Made by a program: the position numbers and the translations under genes. 64,000 nt of DNA from Rapana venosa (lineage: Eukaryota; Mollusca; Gastropoda; Neogastropoda; Muricidae), in assembly GCA_028751875.1 (NCBI GenBank), contig CM054155.1:608449-672448 (forward strand), written 5' to 3'. Position 1 is the stretch's first letter, and the number at the start of each line of letters is the position of its first letter. The notes beneath the pieces were generated by a model. That model did no database searches. It worked only from the letters and a program-made list of their open reading frames with translations, and was not told the origin of the DNA. Of the stretch, positions 33,222 through 42,961 are shown one piece after another.

Positions 33222-34246
33222 TCATGACATTTGAATCTTTCAACTTGAAACAATTGATAACTGTACCAACTCGTGTCACACATATTTCAAAAACTTTAAT
33301 AGATCATATATATGTTGTAAATAAAGAGACTATTGTAGAGTCAAATGTTCCACTATCTGGTTGTAGTGTTCAGTTTCTTAAATGTATACGTGGTCGAAAA
33401 AAGGGGTAAAAATTCCAAAAGTTAGCCATAAGACTATAACTTACAGAAATTTCTCAAACTTTAACAGTCACGTTTTTCTACAGGACTTTCAAAATTCACA
33501 TTTGAGTGATGTTTATCAAATTACTGATCCCAATATAGCTACTGAACATTGGTATTCTATCTTTTATAGTGTTTACAATAAACGTGCATCGTTACAAACT
33601 AAAAGAGTTAAATACAAAATAAAACCACCATGGCTTACAAACGAAATACAGAAACATATATATCAGTGATTATTTATTAAAGGAAGGTTGCAGAGAAGAT
33701 GATAAAAAACAGAAAAATTATGTAACTTCACTTTTACGAGCTGAGAAAACAAGCATTTTGAAGAGCTTAATAACAACAGGGACAGTAAATCTATTTGGAA
33801 AACTATTAACCAGCTCACCAACAAAAGTTTTAATAAAAGCTCAAACGTTGGCTGTGATATATCTGCTGATAAATTTAATCTTCATTTCTCAACTGTTGCA
33901 GACCAGTTAATCTCTAAGGACAAATCAGAAGACAATGACTTAAAAACCTGAAAGTTTTTTGTGACAGTAAGAATATTCAATCGAAAATTGAGATAGCATT
34001 TATTACAGTTAACGAGGTGTTCACTGCTTTAAATCGTCTGAAACAATCATCAACACGTGGTCCCGATGGGTTGGATGGGAAAATTCTTAAATTATCTGCA
34101 CCTGTTATAGCAGAAACACTTACATATATTTACAATCTTTGCATAAGTAAGAATACTTTTCCTAAAATCTTAAAACAAGCAAAAATTATTCCTTTACATA
34201 ATCAGGAAATACCTCAGTACCATCAAACTACCGACCAATTCCAATA

Positions 34247-35131
34247 TTGTCCACTCATTCAAAACCATTAGAGCAGCATATTTATAAATGTTTATTAGCC
34301 CACTTAAATAAATACAATCTGTTACACCCAAACCAGTCTAGATTTAGAGCAAACTATTCCTGTCACACTACTCTTGTAAAAATGACAGATAGATGGTTGT
34401 TTAATATGAATAAAAAGGAATTTACATGTATACTCTTTATTGATTTTGCTAAAGCCTTTGATATTATAGACCACAGACTTCTACTTCGACAGCTTGCAGT
34501 CTACAAATTATCTCCTAGTACCCTCACACTTATTTTGTCATTCTTATCTGAGAGAAAGCAAAAGGTACATCTAAACAACACTTCTTCAAGTTTTCTTCTT
34601 AACAGGTTTGGTGTTCCACAAGGATCAGTACTTGGTCCCTTGTTGTTTCTTCTGTATATAAATGACCTGCATTTGAGTATAACTATACAAAACGAACTAT
34701 TTGCAGATGATACGACTCTTTATACTAGCCACAAAAACCCTCTCCATGTATGTCAAAGTTTACAAGAGAATATATACATAATTGTCAACTGGACACAAAT
34801 GAACCACATGGCCCTTCATCCAGGTAAAACACAATTTATGCTGTTATCAACAAGACAAAAACGTCAAAATCTTAACATAAGCTTGCCTTCTATTTACGTC
34901 AACAGTGTCAAAATTGAAGTTTCTAGTCATAAAATTTTGGGGATAACCATCGATAATAATTTGTCTTGGTCTGTACATATACGTAATCTAACAAAGAAAA
35001 TTGCCTCCAAAACCTACCAGTCAAATAAGATCAAACATTTTGTAAATCTGCATGCGAGAAAAATATTTTTAAAATTCTTTTATTCAGTCTTTTGTGGATT
35101 ATGCATCTACACTATGGGATTTAGCCAGTAA
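34247..35131 (+). CDS. Reverse transcriptase frame of the CR1/Jockey-group LINE
   Basis: There are 294 open codons, with palm motifs FIDFAKAFDIIDH, FGVPQGSVLGPLLF and FADDTTLY, and the thumb-side KILGITIDNNLSW. The catalytic Asp residues are kept. The N-terminal fingers are in another frame upstream, and the C terminus shifts frame at about 35110 before the RTE insertion. No genuine start codon exists, because the protein should begin in the truncated endonuclease. Confidence 0.8.
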   Translation: MSTHSKPLEQHIYKCLLAHLNKYNLLHPNQSRFRANYSCHTTLVKMTDRWLFNMNKKEFTCILFIDFAKAFDIIDHRLLLRQLAVYKLSPSTLTLILSFLSERKQKVHLNNTSSSFLLNRFGVPQGSVLGPLLFLLYINDLHLSITIQNELFADDTTLYTSHKNPLHVCQSLQENIYIIVNWTQMNHMALHPGKTQFMLLSTRQKRQNLNISLPSIYVNSVKIEVSSHKILGITIDNNLSWSVHIRNLTKKIASKTYQSNKIKHFVNLHARKIFLKFFYSVFCGLCIYTMGFSQ

Positions 35132-35282
35132 TAACTTATTCAAACCATTAATCAGTATACATAAACGAGCTGTCAAAATAGTAATAGATAAGTCATCTTC
35201 ATTAACATTTTCAGATTACAAAAAATGTTAATATTCTTCCTCTCAAAACAAGATTGCTGTTTAATAAAGGTGTACTAATGCA

Positions 35283-36132
35283 CAGTCAGCATTGGAGGGC
35301 GAACAATCACCAACCTCAGGTTTGCCGATGACATTGACGGTCTGGCAGGAAATGAAGAGGAACTGGCCAACCTAGTGAAGCAACTGGATGAAATATCCTC
35401 ACGATACGGCATGGAAATCAGCGCCGAGAAAACCAAGCTCATGTCAAACAGTGCCCAGCCAATCACCACCAAGATTACTCTCAGCGGAAAAGAACTGGAG
35501 ACAGTTGACCATTTCAAGTACCTTGGAGCCATCATAAGTGAGGAAGGATCGAAGACCGAAATCCTAGCAAGAGCGGCACAAACAGCAGCAGCAATGGCAA
35601 GACTGAAGACCATATGGAGAAACAGAAACATCCCTCTCGGAACCAAGGTAAAGTTACTAAACGGGCTAGTCATCTCAATCATGCTTTACGCATGTGAGAC
35701 ATGGACACTGAACGCAGACCTACAAAGGAGGATCCAAGCAGTAGAAATGAGATGCCTCAGAAGGCTTCTTGGCATCTCATACAAGGACCATGTCACCAAC
35801 AATGAAGTCCGCAGAAAGATCACTCAACAAGTGCGGGACTATGAAGACCTACTGACCACGGCGAAAAAGAGGAAACTCAGATGGTATGGGCACGTAACAC
35901 GCTCAGAAGGACTTATCAAAGACCATCCTGCAAGGAACAGTCCAGGGGAAGAGAAGACGGGGCAGACAGAGGAGAAAGTGGGCCGACGACATCCGTGATT
36001 GGACAGGGAAGGACTTCAGTGTCACTCAGGCACTCGCCCACGACCGCGTTAAATGGAGCCAGCTGGTCCACCGTTCGTCCACCATGCAGCGCCCCTACGA
36101 CCCTGGCGGGCTACGGGACCAGTGAACAGTGA
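35283..36132 (+). mobile_element. 5'-truncated RTE-like LINE nested in the CR1/Jockey LINE
   Basis: The open frame at 35375-35998 and the bases before it read RFADDIDGLAGNEEELANLV, then MEISAEKTKLMSNS, VDHFKYLGAIISEEG, LYACETWTLN, MRCLRRLLGISYKDHVTN and LRWYGHVTRSEGL. These are the RTE blocks from the active site onward, and the frame stays open for over 200 codons. The host sequence ACTAATGCA occurs on both sides (35274-35282 and 36133-36141), a 9-bp target duplication that lets the host reading frame resume exactly. It is the younger of the two elements. Confidence 0.85.
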
Positions 36133-36787
36133 ACTAATGCATAAAATTCTTCATGGTAGTGCCCCATCTTCCTTGAGCAGCATGTTCAGCGAAAACAATT
36201 TTCGACATTCACATAAAATTAACTTTCCTTTACCAGCTATTACTCTGTTTAAATCAAGTCTAGTATATTCTGGGAGCTGGTTTTGGAATAGACTCCCAAC
36301 CTTTCTAAAAGATGAAACAGGATTTTCCAGATTTAAGAGTCTTTTCTATGATTTTTAATGACCCATGAAAATGTCACATTTCTTTCACCACAAATGTTTT
36401 AATCAAACCGCTAATAGTTTCAGTTACACAAATTGTCTCCGCGCATGGTATAGTTAGTTATTGTTAATATCCATTCCTATTCAATTTTTGTTTGTTTGTA
36501 ATTATTTCTGAGTATATTTAAGTACTCTCTCTGATGTTCTCTATATCTTGCTTGCCTTCCAGTATGTGTGTGTGCGTTTGTGTGTGTATTGTTTTCCATG
36601 CAATTCTATGTCAATATGCATATTTTCCCTTCTTATTTCTTTCTTTATTATTTTTAGGGCTGGATGTAAAAAAGCATGTAATGCCTAATCTACTACCCTC
36701 TGAAAAATAAAAATTGTTCAAAAATTGTTCATGGGCGCATCCACGCACACACTCTTACCAGCTACACACATACATACATATCTATAC

Positions 36788-36893
36788 ATACACACACGCT
36801 TGTTTTTATTGTGTGAGAGTAAGGGTATTGAGTTTATTTCATTATCATGACATATAAGTTGTTTGAGTATAATCAAAATAAGTGTTGCTCTCT

Positions 36894-36972
<79 letters not shown>

Positions 36973-37000
36973 GTGGCCTAAGGACGATGTGCAATTAAAT

Positions 37001-37074
<74 letters not shown>

Positions 37075-37310
37075 CACACTCTTACCCCCACCCCCCGCTA
37101 CACACGTACATACATACCTATACATTTTTGTGGGGATTTTTCTGTAGATATTTTTTCCGTATACTGTGTGAGTGTATTGCTATGGGCTTTATTTTAATTT
37201 TATTATCATATATATCCCTAAGGGCGGGGACTGGATGTAAAAAAGCACATGGGTGCTTATCCTCGAAATAAAAGAATTTGTCATTGTCATTGTCTCTCTC
37301 TCTCTTCTTT
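36788..37310 (+). repeat. LINE-associated 3' module, copy 2 (with two CT blocks)
   Basis: It contains TTATTGTGTGAGAGTAAGGG, TATTGAGTTTATTTCATTAT, two CT microsatellites (36889-36966 and 37004-37071), and the terminus GACTGGATGTAAAAAAGCAC with ATAAAAGAATTTGTCATTG at about 37268. A short C-rich/TACATA segment (36730-36800) is repeated at 37078-37125. Confidence 0.7.
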
Positions 37311-37945
37311 GATTGATTTACTCATAGCTATAGTTGTTGTGTATCCTAATGAAGGACATATTCATACTTTCTATTTTCAATATTATTTTGGGCTTGTTGA
37401 CTGTACTTGAGATCCAGTGAATGTCCTATTTCAATATCTTATTGTACGTGTAACAACTGTGTGTACCACTTTACAATATGAAGGTGTTCAATTTTATGAC
37501 TCTATAAGTTTGGCTTTTTGGGGGGGGGGCTGGGGGTTGTTTTTTGTGTCTCTCTCTCTTTGCTGTTGTTGTTTTGGGTTGTCCTGTTGTTTTGGGGGGT
37601 TTTTTGGTTGTTTTTTTTTGTTTTTGGTGTGTGTGTGGTGTGTGTGTGTGTGGGGGGGGGGGGGGTTGTTGTTGTTGTTTTTTTCTCGTTTGTTTGTTTG
37701 TTTACTGTTGTTTTTTCTTGTTGTTTGTTTGGGGTGGGGTTTTTTTTTTGGGGGGGGGGGGTGTTTTGGGGTTTTCTTTTGCTTTTTGTTTGTCTGGGTT
37801 AAAAAAAAATTTCCCCTTTGTTTCTACTGTTTGAGAGTATGAGTATTGGGTTCATTATTAAGATGTGTCCCTACGGGCGGGGACTGGATGTAAAAAAGCA
37901 CATGAGTACTTATTCATTATCCTGGTAATAAAAGAATTTGTCTCT
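37310..37945 (+). repeat. LINE-associated 3' module, copy 3 (G/T-homopolymer-rich)
   Basis: TCCTAATGAAGGACATATTC, GTCCTATTTCAATATCTTAT and a long T/G-homopolymer stretch (37515-37800) precede TTTCCCCTTTGTTTCTACTG. The terminus GACTGGATGTAAAAAAGCAC with ATAAAAGAATTTGTC ends it at 37945. The cysteine/phenylalanine-rich open frames here are low-complexity artefacts. Confidence 0.75.
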
Positions 37946-38037
37946 TTTACTTACAATGTGTAGATGTTCTTTTTATGATTTTATTGGGGTGGGGTGGGGG
38001 TGGGGGGGGTTCCCTCTTTATTGTGTGAGTGTATGGG

Positions 38038-38755
38038 TATCTTCAACGTATACAAAACTCTGCAGCTCGACTAGTCCTCAGAAAGAAAAAATCTGAGCAC
38101 ATTACTCCTCTCTTGCAATCTCTCCACTGGCTGCCTGTGCCACAGAGGGTAAACTATAAGATCTGTACCCTCTGTTACAAAAGCCTCCACAAAACAGCAC
38201 CTTCCTACCTCTGTGAATGTCTTCACTTGTACACTCCTCGATCCCTCCGCTCTGCTGCAGATACCTTGTGCTTAAGAATACCTAGATTCAACCAGTCCAC
38301 TGTTGGCCGTCGCTCTTTCTGTTTCTGGTCCAGTGATCTGGAACGACCTCCCTCTCTCCCTTCGTCAAAAGCCTATTTATGATGCTTTTAAATCCAGCCT
38401 AAAGACGCATTGATTTCAAACCTAAGATTCTCCCCTCTTGTTTCATCTCATTTCTGCCCCTTCCCTCAATAACCAACTCCCCCCCCCCTCCCCATCAGCC
38501 TGCCCGAGTGTACAACCTTTGTTTGTGTGTGTGTGTTTGTAGGCGCGCGCGCGTGTGTGTGTTTGCATTTGTATTTGTAAAAAACTGTTAATTGTGCGCG
38601 TGTGTATGTTTACATTTGAATTTGTAAAAATCTATTAACTGTAACTGGCTGCATGTGAAAGACTAGGATGAATGAGAGCGCTTTGATTTGTTTTTTGCAA
38701 GATATAGCGCTGTATAAATTCCATGTATTATTATTATTATTATTATTATTGGGCT
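38038..38755 (+). mobile_element. 5'-truncated L2-like LINE (C-terminal block and 3' UTR)
   Basis: It starts LQRIQNSAARLVLRKKKSEH, then ITPLLQSLHWLPVPQRVNYK, LHKTAPSYLCECLHLYT and STVGRRSF. The frame is lost after about 38320. The 3' UTR has GT-rich stretches and the shared tail (GAGCGCTTTGATTTG, then AGCGCTGTATAAATTCCATG, then ATT repeats). Confidence 0.88.
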
Positions 38756-38891
38756 TTCTTTATCATCATGACATTCAATTTGTATGAGTATAATCAAAAA
38801 GTGTTGATGGTGATCGTGTGCTATGTGAGTATTATATATTTAGCATTATCCCTGAAACACACCCACACACACACAAACACACACACACATA

Positions 38892-38944
<53 letters not shown>

Positions 38945-39163
38945 TCTCTCTCTCAATGACTGTATAGGTTTGGATTTCTTATTTTCTTTTGTTTCATGTT
39001 TTTATTGTGTGAGTGTATGGGTATTGAGTTTATTTCATTATCATGACTTATAATTTGAACGAGTATAATGAAAAATGAGTGTTGATGGTGATTGTGTGCT
39101 GTTTTGAGAATTATATATTTGATATTATCTCTGAAACACACACTCTCTCTGACTCTCTGTCTC

Positions 39164-39244
<81 letters not shown>

Positions 39245-39785
39245 TCTTATCGTTTTGCTCATAGTTATAGTGTATCTTGATGAAGGATTCATACTTTATA
39301 TTTTCAATACTTTATTGGGCTTGTCCGCTGTACTTAAGTTTTAATGAGTGCCCTATTTCAATATCTTATTGTTATATGTAACAAGTATGTGTACCATTTG
39401 ACAATGTGTAGATGTTTATTTTTATGACTTATTAAGTTTGGTTTTGTTATTTTTCTTGGTTTTGTTGTTCTTCTTGTTGTTGGTTGTTCTCTTTTTTTCT
39501 TCTTTTTGTTGGTTTGGATTTTCTTTTTCTTTTGTTTGTTTGTTTTGGTTGGGGGGTTTTTGGGGGTGGGGTGTGTGTTGTTTTTAGGGTTTTGTTTTAT
39601 TTGTTTGCTTGTTTTTTGTTGTTGTTTTGGGGTTTTTTGAAAAGGGTTATTTCCCTTTGTTTCTACTGTGTGAGAGTATAAGTATTAGGTTATTATTAAG
39701 ATGTATCCCTACAGGCGGAGACTGGATGTAAAAAAGCACATGAGTGCTTATTCATTATCCTCGAAATAAAAGAAATTGTCATTCT
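38756..39785 (+). repeat. LINE-associated 3' module, copy 4 (partly duplicated)
   Basis: TCATGACATTCAATTTGTAT...GATGGTGATCGTGTGC with a CA run (38858-38942) is followed by a second pass of the same blocks at 38945-39140. A CT microsatellite (39180-39240), TCTTGATGAAGGATTCATAC, a T/G-rich tract and the GTAAAAAAGCACATGAGTGC / AAAAGAAATTGTCATTC terminus follow. The two partial passes suggest tandem duplication within the module. Confidence 0.75.
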
Positions 39786-39787
39786 CA

Positions 39788-39860
<73 letters not shown>

Positions 39861-39884
39861 TCTCACTCTCTGTCTCTCTCAGAG
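39786..39884. repeat. (CT)n microsatellite
   Basis: CT dinucleotides with a few interruptions. It ends 37 bases before the next dynein exon and may supply its polypyrimidine tract region. Confidence 0.93.
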
Positions 39885-39921
39885 TGGGTGATGTGGGTGC
39901 GGTATTACTCATTGTTTTCAG

Positions 39922-40029
39922 ACAGCAGCCATCCATCAGAAGTTTTCTCCACACGAATGGAAGCTGGACGAAAACAACTTTTTTTCTCAGGTGGAAGCCT
40001 TTGTTCAGCGCTGCAAGGACTTGTTGGAG
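39922..40029 (+). CDS. DNAH2-like dynein heavy chain, tail exon B
   Basis: There are 36 codons, TAAIHQKFSPHEWKLDENNF then FSQVEAFVQRCKDLLE, with phase 0 at both ends. Acceptor CATTGTTTTCAG ends at 39921 and donor GAG|GTGGGT starts at 40030. W.LD...IF.QV.AFVQRC.DLLE is one of the most conserved signatures of the dynein heavy chain tail (DHC_N1), so the family is certain. The join to exon A (IYHK / TAAIHQKF) needs no gap against DNAH2-type tails as I remember them. In those tails the next residues are a VC..Q..FAR block; I do not find that block anywhere before exon C. Confidence 0.92.
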
Positions 40030-40294
40030 GTGGGTTTGAGCGCCTGAATGTACGTGCGTGTTTGTGTGTATGTGTGTTGGTTTGTGCTGAGTGTGGAGGC
40101 TCCTACATGCCTAACATCGAAAAAAATAATATGAGACTCATGTATATAATATTCCGTTTTTCCAGAAAACAACAAGAGGTAAACAAACGATGCAGCAACA
40201 AACGATTTGTTGAGACCATCCTACCCGGAGAAAGGGAAAAGAGAAGGAACATTTGCAACATTGTGTTATCAGAGCAGAGACCATTAATAGTATG
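40030..40294. other. Intron sequence
   Basis: I see no recognised repeat before the L2 tail at 40295. A chance open frame here has no family signal. Confidence 0.4.
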
Positions 40295-40484
40295 ACGAGC
40301 CGTGAAAATAATAATAATAATAATAATAACAATAATAATATATGGAATTTATATAGCGCTGAATCTTTTAAAAACAAACAAATCAAAGCGCTTGCACTCA
40401 AATCATTAACACGCATGCAACTCTCCTTAAACATAATGAACAACAGATTTCAAATCCATGCACGCGCACGCACGCACGCACGCA

Positions 40485-40551
<67 letters not shown>

Positions 40552-42577
40552 TCGCAAACACACTTAGGAGATGAGGAATGCTGTTGAAAATTAGGGACAG
40601 ATATGAGGGGAAAGTCTCAGGTAGAAAATAAGTGTGTTTTGAGGCTGGATTTGAAGGTATCAAATGAAGGCTTTTGGCGAAGTGAAAGAGGGAGGTCATT
40701 CCAGGTGGATGGACCAGAAATAGAGAAAGAGCAAACGCAAACGAAATTTTATTTTACGAGGGTAATAGAATAAGTTACAAAGACTTTTTTCATCCAGCCC
40801 TCAACATGAAAAAAAAGAAGAAAAACAAGAAAAAAAGTGAGAAAAAAAGAAGAGAAAGACGATTGCAAGAAAAACAACAGCAAAGAATGCAAATGAATAC
40901 ACATACACGCATGAAGAGAGAGACAGACAGACAGAGATAGACAGACAGACAGAGGCAGAGAGGGAGAGTTTTCAAAAACAGACAAACAAACAAACATAGA
41001 TTACATTATTATGTGAAAATAACTCTAATGCGCAATTATGTAACAAAATGTGGATGGAATGTACTAGTAACAAATCCTTTCCACACATGTCACCCAAATG
41101 AATAGACAAACTAGCAGTTTGAAAACTGACATACCACCGAACAGAAAAATAGAATTAAACAAAGCATACCACTTAATTGCATACCACTAAGTAGATGTTA
41201 ATACATTTGGGGAGAAAATGATGCCAGATTTGTACTTTTCATTAAATAGTCATGATACAATGTTTTGAATCTTTTATGGTTTGTTTCTGTTTTTAAAAAG
41301 ACAGGAAGTCGATTCCAGAGCCAGCTTCCAGAATACGAAAGACTAGTTTTGAATAAAGTAATTCTAGGCAAAGGAAGGTCAACAGTGTGTGAGTGTCTTA
41401 ATTCATTAACTGTAAACATGTTTCTTAGTGATGGTGGGACAATGCCATGAAAAATTTTATGCATTAGAATTCCTTTGTTGAACAGTAGTTTAGATTGTAA
41501 TGTAAGGATGTTATTGTCTCTATAGTCAGCATCTGTTAGCGACGGCCAACAGTGGTTTGTTTGAATCTGGGTGTTCGCAAGCACAAAGCATCAGCGGCTG
41601 AACGAAGGGAACGGGATGGAGTATACAGGTGAAGACATTTACAGAGATAAGATGGTGCAGATTTGTGGAGACATTTGAAACAGAGGGTATTGATTCTATA
41701 CTCCAGTCTTTGTGAGACAGGCAGCCAGTGAAGAGATCGAAGAAGAGGAGTGATGTGTTCAGATTTTTTCTTTCTTAGGACCAGTCGAGCTGCAGAGTTT
41801 TGTATGCGTTGAAGAGAGTGGATGGATGCCAACCAAAAGAGAATTACAGTAGTCTAAACGTGAAAGAATGAGAGATGTGAGAAGCTCGGAAGTTGCATCA
41901 GTGGACAGATACTTGCGAATCAGCGCTTATGCGCCGTAATTGATAGTAGCAAGACTGGCAGGTCTGGGTGATGAATTTTTTCACAGAGTGTGTTGTCAAG
42001 AACTACAACCTAAATACTTCACAGAGTTGGCCAATGAAACTGACGCATTGCCGAATTCTATGGAAGTTTTTGTGATGGAGGAGATTTTATGTTGGGTCCC
42101 TATGAGCATGGCTTCGGTTTTATCGGCATTAAGTTATAACTTGTTCTGAATCATCCAGTTTTGAATGTCTTGAAGGCAGTAGGACAGATTTTTCAGGAGG
42201 GAAGGCAAGTTTTCAACAGTATCACTGCACTGAAGCTGAGTGTCATCTGCATAGAAATGATGATCAATTTGGTGGTTATTTATTTTATGTGAGAGTGGAG
42301 CAGTGTAGAGAGTAAAGAGAACAGGGCCCAGGACTGATCCCTGTGGGACTCCATATTCCATTTTGACAGATTTTGATTGAATTTTGTTTACAATAACTTT
42401 CTGGAACCGGTCTGTGAGGTATGAAGTAAACCAAGTGAGGGCTGCTCCTTTAATACCAAACGTATTTTGGAGGCGAGAAAGAAGAATTGCGTGATCTATA
42501 GTGTCAAAGGCTGCAGATAAGTCAAGAAGAGTGAGGAGGGAGATTTTTCCTGCATCAGAAGCAAGTAGAAATCTTGC
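40295..42577 (-). mobile_element. L2-like LINE split by a nested LINE
   Basis: The - strand reads, from 42577: LLLASDAG.., then EYGVPQGSVLGPVLFTLYTA, HHFYADDTQLQC (YADD intact at about 42245), SIHSLQRIQNSAARLVLRKK, HITPLLRSLHWLPVSQR and TTVGRR near 41545. It is interrupted at 41538 and resumes at 40732 (SFSISGPSTWNDLPLSL-like codons). It ends with a CA/ACGC-bearing 3' UTR and the shared tail with AAT repeats at 40302-40430. Frameshifts are present near 41870 and 42000. Confidence 0.85.
40733..41538 (-). mobile_element. CR1/Jockey-group LINE 3' end nested in the L2 copy
   Basis: The - strand reads LLFNKGILMHKIFHGIVPPS, then LRHSHTVDLPLPRITLFKTS and YSGSWLWNRLPVFLKTETNH. This is the same C-terminal block as 36133-36360. 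The 3' UTR contains GAGGGCTGGATG and TTACCCTCGTAAAATAAAAT and a GTTTGC tail. It sits between GAAAGAGC and GACGGCC, which are contiguous in the undisturbed L2 copy at 54675. Any target duplication is at most 3-4 bases. Confidence 0.85.
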
Positions 42578-42759
42578 TTAGCAAGCATCACTGCAAATCA
42601 TTCATAGAGCAAGCTGCCACATGCTAGCCACTGGAACTGAACTGGCCTGCCTTGAACTGTCTGCCCAGCGTGTGTGGCAACTGTCAACAGTGCAGTCTGC
42701 AGCATGATAGCCTTAGCATGGTCACCCTGATGCGCTGAGGTGTGCTGTTCTTTCATTTA
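42578..42759. other. No recognised feature
   Basis: Short unique-looking sequence (CACATGCTAGCCACTGG and similar) between the L2 end and the SINE. It was checked for the missing dynein exon and none was seen. Confidence 0.4.
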
Positions 42760-42958
42760 TTTATCTATTATTTATCTGTTCTTTTATTTCGGGATAATGG
42801 AATGAGCGCTCGTGCTATTTTTATACCCAGTCCTCGTGGGCATGCGGTTTTGTAAACACACAATGGCCTAATCTTCCAAAAGACGGAACAGGTTTTAACG
42901 TGCGCGTAAGATGTTCTGCGTGCGTTCGCATATAGGGTCTTCGTGTATAGTTTCGACC
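42760..42958 (-). mobile_element. V-domain SINE fragment
   Basis: Block for block it matches 23470-23680: GATAATGGAATGAGCGCTCG, GCGGTTTTGTAAA, ACACAATGGCCTA, then AAGATGTTCTGCGTGCGTTC on the + strand. It ends exactly where the 19-bp array begins. Confidence 0.65.
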
Positions 42959-42961
42959 GGA

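Larger units (their letters stand above)
33222..36720 (+). mobile_element. CR1/Jockey-group LINE, 5'-truncated, interrupted by an RTE fragment
   Basis: It starts in the endonuclease C terminus (NLKQLITVPTRVTHISKTLI, then DHIYVV). It runs through the linker (WLTNEIQKHIY) and RT (STRGPDGLDGKILK at about 34050; ILFIDFAKAFDIIDH; RFGVPQGSVLGPLLFLLYIN; LFADDTTLY with intact FADD at 34706; KILGITIDNNLSW). After the inserted RTE piece (35283-36132) it resumes exactly in its C-terminal block (LMHKILHGSAPSSLSSMFS, then SLVYSGSWFWNRLPTFL). The 3' UTR contains GGATGTAAAAAAGCATGTAA and ends in AAAATTGTTC repeats. Frame breaks at about 33410, 33665 and 34270 show it is dead. A related 3' part lies at 40733-41538. 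Confidence 0.85.

Noticed and set aside
37417..37842. Phe/Cys/Gly/Val-rich frames that look like membrane segments
   Set aside because: They come from T and G homopolymers in a LINE 3' module.
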